Positions 30,513 to 41,000 of a stretch of 64,000 nt of DNA are shown one piece after another; position 1 is the stretch's first letter, and each line of letters starts with the position of its first letter. The translations under genes were made by a program, and so were the position numbers. Origin of the DNA: Trichomonas tenax. Its lineage: Eukaryota > Parabasalia > Trichomonadida > Trichomonadidae. The notes beneath the pieces are model-generated. The model was given only the letters and a program-made list of their open reading frames with translations. It made no database searches and had not been told where the DNA came from. The stretch lies in the NCBI GenBank assembly GCA_023091735.1, contig JALKBU010000111.1, positions 1-64,000 of the forward strand, written 5' to 3'.

Positions 30513-33437
30513 AGACCCTAATTTATTTTTTTGTTGTTTACACCCAATTCGTTTATTTGGGGTGAATTTAACCTTATCGTAAGTGCAACCCCCTCTTTTC
30601 ATTCCTAAACATTTCATCTCTTTGAAAATCAACGTTTGTAAGTAAGCCCATAAATACACTGACTTATAGTGTAGATAGTTCTTGTAGAAGGCATAACAAA
30701 ATGAATTTCAATGAAATTGCAAATTTGGAAATTTTTGTATTTTAAAATCTGAATTGGTCTGGTTTCTACAATATCAATTCGAAGCTTTATATTGAATTGT
30801 AGGTAATTTCATTGCTTATCAATCAAATATTTTTAAAAAAAGAACATTGAGTCATCCAAAGAGTTCCTCAAACATTGAAAAAGATTACAAATCATCATTA
30901 AGGCATCCAAAAAGATAATGACCTTTTAAAAGCGTTATTAAACTTTCATGATAATTATAATTCATCAATATAGTTTATCTATAAGCCCAATCAAAATCAA
31001 CATTCAATTCATTTCGAAGTATTGCCATATTGTTTTAAACCACAAAGTAATCATTTATTCTTCAATAAAATTCCTATAAATTTTGTTTTATGTTTGCAAT
31101 CAATTCAATATAATGTAATTTTGATTACTTATATGAATGTTGATTATAATGCAGAACAAATATGTATATGTATGTGAATATTTAACCGGAGTTTTTTTAT
31201 AATGAAATTTTAAAATTATTTTCATGAGTAAATCATTTTCCTATAAAATATGGATATCCCTAATGAGATAAGTAATATTAAAACAGTATTCATGAATTAC
31301 AAATCCTTCCAATATCAAAAATTAGATCTAATCATTGAGAATGACAAAGTATTATGATGCACAGGTATTCACTTTCGAATATGCATAATGCATATATTGG
31401 AAATCACTTTCTCATCCTTTAATATTCATTCTTATCATATCATAACAGAACTGCATGCAACACAGTGATACCCAACCACGCATTATTTAATTCTGTATTA
31501 TGTTTATTTCTTCAAAAAACACTTTTTATTCCAAAAAGAAAAAAGTGCATAACCTCATTCGAACTTAATACCTGCAGAAATATCAATCATTTTTAAAAAA
31601 AGCCAGATGAACCAACCTTTTTAAAACACATTAGCGTTGTTGCAATAGGATGATTCATTCAATCTAACAGCGTCTGACACCACATTGTATGTTTATTTTA
31701 TAAGAATCAAACGATAAGACTGAAAAAGGAGTCTAAATGGGATGCTGTGATGCAAATATTACAACGATATCTCTAGAAGTTTGCTTTATTGGAGGAGAAG
31801 ACAAACTGATATTAATACAACAGCTCTAGCTGGAACTGATGGATTTGGTTCCTCCGGCAAGTAAAATTATTTATTTTTTTTTTTCAATCTCAAAATATCA
31901 TCAAAAATATTTTTAAAACCATAATCAATATGATTAAATATTCTTTTCTTTCATAGTTGATTTATTGAAATATTCGATTACAAATATTATTCATTTTTTC
32001 AAAAATTCAAGTTTGATCTATGGAAGTTAAAATTTATATTGAAATACTTGTAGGTATTCATTTTGTAATGTGAAGAATGTTGATTGTCGATGAAAAAAAT
32101 GTGAGATTTTAAAAGAGGAGAAGACAAACTATACCGAAAATTTTTGATATAGTTTGTAGTTTTGGGGAAGGAAGAGGTTTAGAGGAATTTCTAAACATCT
32201 ATTATCATAGATAATTTCTTCTGATGAATATATTGAGTTTTGAGTGAATTTTATCAACTATATTGGATATCAAAATATGAGATTCCAACTTGATTTTGCA
32301 ATATTAAGGAAATAGCTTTTGCTTGTTGTGTGTTACATGATCAACGGTTTAAATTCCTCCAAACACAATTTTTCAAGATTATCTGATCTCTGCATAATGG
32401 CTCATGTTGTTATTCTTCAATTCAATCAGTATTGTCAGATACTATTTGATGTGTTTAATATGCAGGTAATGTGTTTAATTCCATATGTAGAAAAAAGATG
32501 TAGATTTCAAAGCATTATTTTGACAAATCAAGATTTGAAGAGGGATATCAAACTGTTAAATAGATATATGAATATTATATAGTGTGTATAATAGATGGAA
32601 AGAATGCAACAAAAATATATCATTGCATTGTCGAGATACACTCTAAATTAATATCTCAAAAGTGACTGAATCACGATGTGTTATTTGGAGTGCATCACAT
32701 CAAGAAGATCATAAGCAGCATATCGGTTATTATACTCATATACTATAGTACTGTTATATACTTTTGCATCAAGTTGTATATTGTTGTTTCCTTTGTATAA
32801 ATATTTGTGCTAATGTACATTCTCCCGATGGTAGAATTATTGATATTGATTAATCCATGAAATCATGTGTATTTAAGAAGTCTACATGCTATTCAAAGAT
32901 ACCTTATTACATGCATACAGTTTTTGATGGTTTATTATAATATTTTATGAAAAATATGTAATATCTTATATTTAGAAGAGTGATTAGGCATTTCTTAACA
33001 TGAAATACTAAATTCTAGTGTATGTAGAGCATTTATTTATCATAAATATCTAATTATAACATATAATTAGATTCATCAAATAAATATCATATGCTATGTC
33101 AGATTAAAAGGAACGCCATACTACTCATATGAGAGTGTGTTATTTGTGCGCTTTCACAAGTCTCAAGTTCAGAAAAATAAAAAATTATTTTCTCAAGTCT
33201 CTTATTTCATAACATATGTACTTGGGTGCATGCTTTCGCATGCTGCGTTGAGTAGCCAACATGTATATGATAAACATTTACAACATCAAAAGTTATAATC
33301 AAATACATCACTGTTAAGTAAAGATAATGTGAAAAAATAACCTTTATCCTTAAATTGGAATACAACGCCTCCATGCGAAACTCAGTCTAACAAAAGCAAA
33401 ATTTCACAAATCTATCGAGAAAATTTTCGTCACTTTT
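30513..33437. other. Gene-poor AT-rich region, about 2.9 kb
   Basis: No intact gene. A 30-codon frame at 31737-31829 starts MGCCDANITT and reads CFIGGEDK, vaguely like the start of a Ras-type GTPase, then stops. ORF 32319-32582 is AT-rich and probably fortuitous. CGTCACTTTT at 33428 directly precedes the next gene. Confidence 0.45.
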
Positions 33438-34796
33438 ATGCTGAAACCTTCTGATGATTCCATCGCTAATTTGGAAAACAAAATTAAACAAGGTGAAAGC
33501 ATTTTCGACTCCATTGTGACCCATGAATCGTTTATACATCTTTGGGACTATGGAGATACACAATTAACAGAATTTATATTGAATAATTACGAAAAAGTAC
33601 TTGTAACATCTATATATCTCGGTACACCGAAGATTGAAGTCATTCAATCATGTTTATCAATCATTTATTCGATTCGATCCAAGATGTCGATTCCAAGACT
33701 GATTGAAGCGAACGCGTTTGAAATTCTTGTCAAAACTGCACAAAATCTTCTAAATGAGTCGCGAGGAACACAACATTTGTATTTCGTCGTTATGGGAAAC
33801 TTATCAAATTGTGCAACAAAATTGTTGCCTTGCTTTTCGACTGAGAGCTATATGAGAGCGCTTCTTAAGGCTATAACTATTACAGAATGTTATGATTTTA
33901 TCTTTAACTTGATAAATAACGGAAATGTTAACCATATCTTGACGGATATTAGATTTATTTCGATTCTAGTTGAAGAAATCATTAAATTTGGCTCAACAAT
34001 GAAATTTGCACAACAGATTTTCATATTTGCGATGAATACACCGCTTGTTTCCGAAATGAGATTCGCTTTGATCAGAAACAACAGCTTCTCGTATATTATT
34101 AAGACAGTAATCAATACTCCAAACACAAATACGTTAGTTTTTATAAGAAAAGTTTATAAACTTTCAATATCGAAACAAGATAACAATTGGGATCAAGTAT
34201 CTCGAATTGTAGAAGAAAATTTGCCAACGCTTATCAGTATTGGCCTTGAAATCCCAGTATTTAACAGTATTCTTGAACAAATAACAAGATTAACATGTGA
34301 TGTATTTTCGAAGACAAAAGATGACTTCTTTTTAATAGACAAACTATTTCAGCGCCTTTCGAACGACTTCTTTGAGCAGAAACACAATACGTTCCTTCAT
34401 AATTCCTTTTTACAGTTGATTGAAACATATAACACAACAAAAACGCTCAGCAAATCTCTTATTAAAGCAAGCAAGTTGTTCGATAAGGTGTATGGAGTTC
34501 TCACTGCTCCTGATGATGGCACAGCTGTGTATTTCGGCCAAGTTAGGCTCATTGCTCTGATAATCAGTCCTTTCTTTAAATCGAAGTCTATAAAGGAGAT
34601 TGATTGGAAGAAAGAAATGAACAAACTTCAGGCCAAAGAGAAGATAATAAAGAAATCGTATGGCGGATATGTTCTGAACTCGTCATGGCTTTCAGAGGTC
34701 CACTCAGATTTTATTATATTCTCTGTTATCATTGCTATTTTAATTTTGATTGCTACTATTTTCTTGTTTGTTAGGTTGCGGAATAGAGTTATGTAA
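33438..34796 (+). CDS. ARM/HEAT-like protein with C-terminal membrane anchor
   Basis: A 452-residue protein. The first 400 residues are helical and repeat-like (EVIQSCLSIIYSIRSKM, LYFVVMGNLSNCATKLL). The start resembles the SAPS-type phosphatase regulatory subunits (NKIKQGESIFDSIVTHESF), but the match is weak. A single membrane segment at about 425-447 (FIIFSVIIAILILIATIFLF) with a short basic tail (VRLRNRVM) makes it a tail-anchored protein. The function is unknown; an organelle-surface scaffold is an inference. GTCACTTTT lies immediately upstream, giving a leader of about eight bases, and AATAAA follows four bases after the stop. Confidence 0.7.
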   Translation: MLKPSDDSIANLENKIKQGESIFDSIVTHESFIHLWDYGDTQLTEFILNNYEKVLVTSIYLGTPKIEVIQSCLSIIYSIRSKMSIPRLIEANAFEILVKTAQNLLNESRGTQHLYFVVMGNLSNCATKLLPCFSTESYMRALLKAITITECYDFIFNLINNGNVNHILTDIRFISILVEEIIKFGSTMKFAQQIFIFAMNTPLVSEMRFALIRNNSFSYIIKTVINTPNTNTLVFIRKVYKLSISKQDNNWDQVSRIVEENLPTLISIGLEIPVFNSILEQITRLTCDVFSKTKDDFFLIDKLFQRLSNDFFEQKHNTFLHNSFLQLIETYNTTKTLSKSLIKASKLFDKVYGVLTAPDDGTAVYFGQVRLIALIISPFFKSKSIKEIDWKKEMNKLQAKEKIIKKSYGGYVLNSSWLSEVHSDFIIFSVIIAILILIATIFLFVRLRNRVM

Positions 34797-34840
34797 AGAA
34801 TAAATGTGTGTTTTTATTTTTATATAAATCAATATTTGTT

Positions 34841-35698
34841 TTATGATGCGTTGTTCATCACTGTGAATTGCATTTTTCTAACGAAGTTAATATATTGATT
34901 CTCTCCAACAGATTGGCATCCATTATTCAGATGATCTTGTTGTATCAAAGATATTCCAGCATAGCCATTTCCTTTATTTATTTTATGATACATATCTCAA
35001 TCTACAACAAGATCATTTTTTGAAATAAATCTGATGTGGTCACATTTATTAATAGTTTGATGATATAAGAAGCTATATCCTCCGCCTCCACTATAGAACG
35101 TTTTGATTCTGCCTTCATATAGTCCTCCACCTCCAGCTCCCTGATTGTAGTTACCTAACTTAAATCCATTTTCCCCAAAACCAAAAAAATGTTAGTTCAA
35201 ATTCCTCTCCATTGAATGAAGATGAGGGAGTGTAGACACAATTAGTACCACATCCTCCCGATCCACCTGCTATAATAAACTTGTCATTCAAATCTGAAGT
35301 TCTAAAGTCGGTTGCACCACCTCCTGGATAGAAGGAGTATCCATCACCTGTATAGGTGTAGTTCCCACCTCCATTGAATCCCCATTCAATCCTTCACCTT
35401 TTCCACCAATAAAAAGCTGTATCTTTAAATCACGTGGAAACGAAATATAAGCATATGTGTATCCCCCTCCTAATCCATTATATCCATTCCCTCCCCAAGC
35501 TTCAAAAATATAGTCTCCTTTTTTCATATTTAATTTTATTCCTGTACAGTCAGATGAATTGCCACATGGGAAGATAAACTTACAGACAGTTCTTCCGCAT
35601 GTTGGATAATGAGCAACTTTAGATTCATTAATGAATTCATATGATCCAAAAAATGCTGTTTCATATTCAATAGACAGACTTAGAAACAGTAAAAACAT
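34841..35698 (-). pseudogene. Glycine-rich secreted or surface protein, broken
   Basis: It begins at ATG 35698 with a signal-like stretch (MFLLFLSLSIEYETAFFG), then Cys-rich residues (CGRTVCKFIFPCG) and the family motif GDYIFEAWGGNGYNGLGGG and IQLFIGGKGE. A frameshift near 35385 leads to GGGATDFRTS, KFIIAGGSGGCG. A second shift in a T-run near 35185 leads to GAGGGGLYEGRIKTFYSGGGG, then a TGA at 34997 and a final stop at 34841. The same family contributes the fragment at 21659-22022. Family members are thought to be trichomonad cell-surface proteins. Two frameshifts plus a stop show this copy is inactive. Confidence 0.75.
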
Positions 35699-35810
35699 TA
35701 TTGCATAAGAAAATTATTTTAACATTTCTTTATTCACGATGGAAAACATAAAAAGAAGCATGTTATATAAAAATGCCACTTAAGGTTAAACAATAAGAGT
35801 CACTTTTTAA

Positions 35811-36755
35811 ATGAACATGAGAAGCAAAAGAAGGCGAAAATTCGAACAAATTTATTATATTGTTTCAATTGCAGTCATCATTGAAATATTAAATTCCATT
35901 CAGCCACCGATATACACCAAAAATAAGCCTTTTGATCCAGAAATTTTAATATCCATAAATTGCAACAATCCAAATTGCCAACGTGCATATTATAATTACA
36001 AGAAGTGGGGGATAAACTTCATGAAGAGATATCCGAAATCGAAAGTTATGCTCACATCAATAAATAATTCGATTGCTCCAAACATTGTTATTACATCTGA
36101 AACGATACCTGATAAGATAGAACATAGGCAGATGTATCACAACAATTTTGCCCTTTATAAATATTTCTTGAAGACGAAGTACAAATATCTTTATCGATGT
36201 ACTGAAGATGTTTACGTCGATGCCGAAAATCTCATCAAATCTATCTTTGACATCAAGATGAGAAAGATGCAATATGTATTTTGCGGACAGTATGTTCCAG
36301 CGAAGGATACGAAACGAGGACAGTTTGGATTTATGCATGGTGGATCTGGATGGATAATGAATAAGGAAGCAGCTCGATATTGGCAGAGGAATAAGAAACA
36401 ATTTGATGCTCTTTGGCAGTTTCATTGGAATGTTGGTGACGATGTTATTGTAAATGAGTTCTTCGAAATGATTAATGCTTCTCTAAATGATTTGCATTTA
36501 GATAATTTCATGGGTTGGCCTGTTAGATATGACGATATTTTTATTCTTGATAAAAAAGAATGGACTAAGTTTGGCAGTTGTCCGCCAATGGAAAATGAGT
36601 TTAGTCATCCAATACCTGTAAAAAGAATAGCTGCATGGCATTCAGGTCTTCCTGTTCCATACATATATGAGCATGCAGACCAAATAATGAGAGATGCACC
36701 AGAAAATTTATTCATCATGGCAAATAATAGCTATTCTATTCTCTGTTATAAATGA
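35811..36755 (+). CDS. Fringe-like (GT31 type) glycosyltransferase, type II membrane protein
   Basis: A 314-residue protein. A short basic cytosolic start (MRSKRRRK) and one signal-anchor (YYIVSIAVIIEIL, about 15-28) place the catalytic domain in the Golgi lumen. YLYRCTEDVYVD is the likely metal/nucleotide-sugar site, with E-D-V-Y-V-D in the place of the DDD/DxD motif. GGSGWIMNKEAA and WNVGDDVIVNEF match the acceptor-side and catalytic blocks of fringe and C1GALT1-type enzymes. The likely reaction is transfer of a sugar from a UDP donor to a surface glycan; the exact sugar cannot be told. GTCACTTTTTAA directly upstream gives a leader of about nine bases. Next to it on the minus strand is a fragment that could be a second transferase. 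Confidence 0.75.
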   Translation: MNMRSKRRRKFEQIYYIVSIAVIIEILNSIQPPIYTKNKPFDPEILISINCNNPNCQRAYYNYKKWGINFMKRYPKSKVMLTSINNSIAPNIVITSETIPDKIEHRQMYHNNFALYKYFLKTKYKYLYRCTEDVYVDAENLIKSIFDIKMRKMQYVFCGQYVPAKDTKRGQFGFMHGGSGWIMNKEAARYWQRNKKQFDALWQFHWNVGDDVIVNEFFEMINASLNDLHLDNFMGWPVRYDDIFILDKKEWTKFGSCPPMENEFSHPIPVKRIAAWHSGLPVPYIYEHADQIMRDAPENLFIMANNSYSILCYK

Positions 36756-36792
36756 TATATTATTTGTTTGTATTAGAAATATAGTTTTTATT

Positions 36793-37266
36793 TTATATAG
36801 CATTAATTAGTGATATAAACTCTAAGTATCGATAAGCTCTTTGATCAAACAGGTTCGTTGCATGTGACATCATGTCCAATTTCCTCGCCCAGGTCATTAT
36901 AGAATCGAATGGAAAAGCATTCATTTTTGTAAGATAAATCGTAGAGTTGTAATCCACAAGGATTTCAACAGTTCCATAACCAGGTCTTATATTATTATTT
37001 TGTATAAAGCATTTTGCAATTCTAATTTGTTCTCCTGTTACACAAAAGCTATTTGATTCGATCGAATTTCTATAATGATTTTGATGATTTCCCACTATAC
37101 TATGCGCTCTAATATATAGTGTTTGAATTTCTAAAATTGTTTCATAACCCGAGTTAATTATCCAATTAACAAGTCGCATATCACTACCTTGTAGAACACC
37201 AAAGAGAAGACATTCTGCATTTAATAGACATAGCGATTGGTTTAAATATTTTGGTGGACCTGAGTA
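36793..37266 (-). pseudogene. ORF fragment, unrecognised, lacking an upstream end
   Basis: The frame is open from 37266 (after a TGA) to the stop at 36793 and encodes about 157 residues. An internal ATG at 37179 begins MRLVNWIINSGYE. Composition is that of a real protein (LFDQRAYRYLEFISLINAI at the end; SLCLLNAECLLFGVLQGSD before the ATG). I do not recognise a family. It may be the 3' part of a gene whose 5' end has been lost. Confidence 0.35.
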
Positions 37267-37404
37267 TCAACCAAGAAAAAAAAACAATACATAGATTTAG
37301 CATCTTTTAATGGAGATTTTCAACAATTTCATTTATTGATATTTCATATGGCGTAATTAGGGTTTCTTCCAATAGCCCAAAAACTAATTTCTTAGTTGAG
37401 ATAA

Positions 37405-37593
37405 CATTATTTTTATAATGGCAAAGAAGGAGGAGCAATTTATTTTTATTATGGAAAGACTGTTCAGGACAGAATTTGCTGCAGAGGAATCAAAAATCCA
37501 GGATATGGAATTCATTGTAGAGTTTCAACTCCATATGAAAATGGAGTTTTCAATAAAGTTGTATCAATATCAGTTGCAAATTGTGGAAGATGA
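37405..37593 (+). pseudogene. Short coding remnant
   Basis: This frame reads FYNGKEGGAIYFYYGKTVQD, then CCRGIKNPGYGIHCRV and stops at 37591-37593. It has no start codon. The composition (Gly, Cys, Tyr) suggests the end of a secreted or surface protein. A 60-codon ATG-initiated ORF in another frame overlaps it. Confidence 0.3.
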
Positions 37594-38064
37594 TGAATAA
37601 TGACTATCTTTCACACCTTAGCTCATTAAATGCAACATTGTTAAATCAATCGGATGTTTAAGTTGAATCCAAATTCAATAATTTTGACTTTAATACAGAA
37701 ATATCTCTTTTGCAAGACCTATAAAAGAAAATGTTCCATAAAATAACAACAAAAAGCTATTATATAAATTTACAGCTCGGATTGTCATTTATCATAGATT
37801 TTGTAATATTTACTTGTCAGATTTAGCACTTTTCGTTAAAATTTATCAAATCACAAAAATTGTTTTTTCTTCAGGGTTTTTACAGTGTATCTATTAGTTA
37901 AAAGTGAAATTGCTAAGATATTTAGGGCAATTTTACAAAGTAGCAAAGTAATCATTATATATTTTAAAGATCTAGAAAAATAATTTGTAATTTTCTATTT
38001 TTATAAAATCTTCCGAAATTTTTATCTGCAATTTGAATAAAAAATAAAAACCGAAAAATAAAAA
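37594..38064. other. Spacer before the giant HEAT gene
   Basis: AT-rich. TTTACTTGTCAGATT near 37810 resembles the recurring TGACA-type word. No gene. Confidence 0.4.
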
Positions 38065-41000
38065 ATGTCGTCGCCCGAAGAAAAAGCGAGAGATCTCCCC
38101 GATCAGTGGGCTGCCGTCAGTTTCCTTATATTAAACAAGGATTCCAATGTCAGCACATCAAAGCTGAGAGGAAATCTCATAAATATAACCATCAAAAACC
38201 CAGGATTGAAAAAGCAGATTAAGAATGTCCTCGAAAAATACAGTACTATGAATATCGATGATATCAGACTCTACTTAGAGTGCATCCAAAGACTTATTGA
38301 GACTATTGTCAACGAAAATACAATTTCTATTATTTTTGAGAACTCCATGCAATGTTTATACGAAGCGACGCTCATTGCTACACTTGTGTACACAGAATCA
38401 GAGAAAACTACAGAAAGAACTTTAGTAACGCCAGAAATTCAAATTCCTGATGTTTTCTTCAACTATTTGGAAGAAGCGTTTGGATGGATTTTATCCATTC
38501 TACAAAAGGTAGATTTTCACGACTACAAAAAGCTTCATACTTACGTACAGCCTTACATTTTTGACTTTTTACTCCATTCGCCACCAAATATCACAGAACG
38601 TAAGGAAGGAACAATTCTTTCACTTCTTTCGTTAGAACCCGAGTGGAATCGTAGTATTTCAGAAAGAATTCGTCAAATCTGCAATTCCAGCAAGAAAGAC
38701 AGCTACAAGCGCGCATTGATGCTTTTACTTAATGCTGTAGATCACCTACGTTATGATTTCACAGTTGTTGATCATCGAGCAAGAATTATGAACGAATTAA
38801 TCGACTGGGCGAACTTCTCCCTCAAAATCAGCGATGAAGAAATTGGCCTACAGATGATATCGTTTACAATCGGCTCAATGATGGCGTGCAATTGGGATCC
38901 AACGCTTCCACAAGATCTCGGTACTCGCGAAATGTTCAAGAAACTCATCGAAACTACATTCAAACTTGCTAAAAACAACAAGTCTGATCCTAAATATATC
39001 GATATCGCAACAAGATCAGTTTCATTAGTAAACTCAAGTTTATTCGATTCATACTGGAAGAAACTCAGCTCAATCATCGAAGATCACATGAAGAAGCACG
39101 CTTCTCCAGATTCATTCAAGTCATTGACACTTGTTGTTCAACTTTTCTGCGGCAAATTTATTAATGGCAAAATGTTGATGCGTTTCGTCTCAGAAATAAT
39201 TTACTCAGAGAAGGGAAAGAACTACATTCTTTACAAGAAGTACGAAACAATGGAAGACTCAATCAGAGATTTCTTCATCGAGTTTTCCGCTGTCGAACCA
39301 AGCGTTGTTTGCAACTATCTCAACGGCCTTCAGAAGATCATTGTCCAATCCAATGAAATCGGATCACGCACACAGTACATGTTAGAGATTTGCGCGAGAA
39401 TCAAGACAAAGAATGAAGCATTAATCAAAGGTCTTCTTGGCGCTATTGAGCCGAAACTCGAAGTTTATCTTGATGGAAGTGCTCCAGCAGGAATCATCAA
39501 GTCATGTCTTCCGTTGCTTGTTCCAATGTGGTCATTGATTCCAAGAGCTCGTCCAGTTATATCAACAATTGTACAAAAGCTTGTTGAACATCTCGATTTG
39601 TCTATCGCGTCAATGACATTTGAAGTTTTCGTTAAAATGATGACAAATGCTTCTGCTGCTGACTTCCCAATCCAAGTTGCCTTCGCAATGCCATGCGCTG
39701 TGTTCAGACAGCTCGTTCCAAGCATCTCAACACAGCAGTTCCTCAGCCAGGTCAGGCTCATCTATGATTTCGTTGTTGCGTTAACAAAGATCTTCAACGA
39801 CAAGCCACAAGATATCCGCACTGAGTGGGAGGCTCTCAACAAGAAACTCGATTTTGCTCTCTTCCCATTCCTCTTCCACAGCGAACCATTGATTGTCCGT
39901 TTGGTCAGAAACATTTACGCTGTTTTGGCTTCCAATGTTCAGTTCTACTGCGTCGCTCAGTGGCTTGCGAGCTCGCGTGGCCGTCCACTCATTTCATCAC
40001 TCAGGCATGCGATTGCTCAGCGTCCGGAGTGGTTCGCAGATGTTTCAAACAGAGTAATCAGCTTCTGGCGTGAACTTGCAACAGGAAAGAACATCGAGTT
40101 CGCGATCACGTTATCTGAAGTTCTTTCAGTTATCATCACACACGAGACTGAGTGTATTAAGTACTTCTTCCACGATTTACTCGAAATGTTTGTTAAGCAT
40201 GGAGATTTGAAGATCTTACCACAATCTTTGATGATGTTAACACCTGATGTTTGGGATGTTTTCTTCGCAGAGTTCAACAATTTCTACGCAACTCATATTG
40301 ATGATCAGCGCTTGCTTTGCCTTCAGATTCAAATGCTCTTTGCATCCAACAGGCACTTCATCAAGTTCAACCCAGATTTGAGAGACTCATTCTACACAAC
40401 ACTGAAGAATTACGTCACATCAAAGAGAGCAAGATTCGAGCGTGAAATTCCATTCGAAATCATCTCCCTCAACATCTGCAACACAATTTCTCGCGTTGAC
40501 AAAGGCATCATTCCAAAGTTATGCGAAGAAATTGGTGGTGGAAGTGAGCTCATCCGCAAGTTGATGATGAGAATCAACCCCAAAGAAATCTTCGTTGTCA
40601 ACACAAACAGAATTGTTGCTCATCTTGATATGTTATCTGTTGTCCTTTCCCAAACAAAGGTTGGCGTTAATGATGTCGCCACAGTTTTGTCATACCTTCT
40701 CACGATTGCTGACAAGTCAATGGAATACAAGGAAATTCTTGATGTCATCGCTGACTGTATCAACCAGATGTTCACAGTTAACGAGGATTCAAGAACACTT
40801 ATAATTAACACAGCCATTTCATTCAAGTACACTTTATTGTCTGAAATTGGCAAAGCCATTCTTCTTAATGCAAGGAACCATAACTCCAACACCAAGAGCA
40901 CGCAGCTCGCTGATGAACTTGTTCTTGCAACATCATTGTTCTCATCGACCGTAACAATGTCACACACAGTTGGTCTCAATCTTGCAAGAGCTGCACTCGA

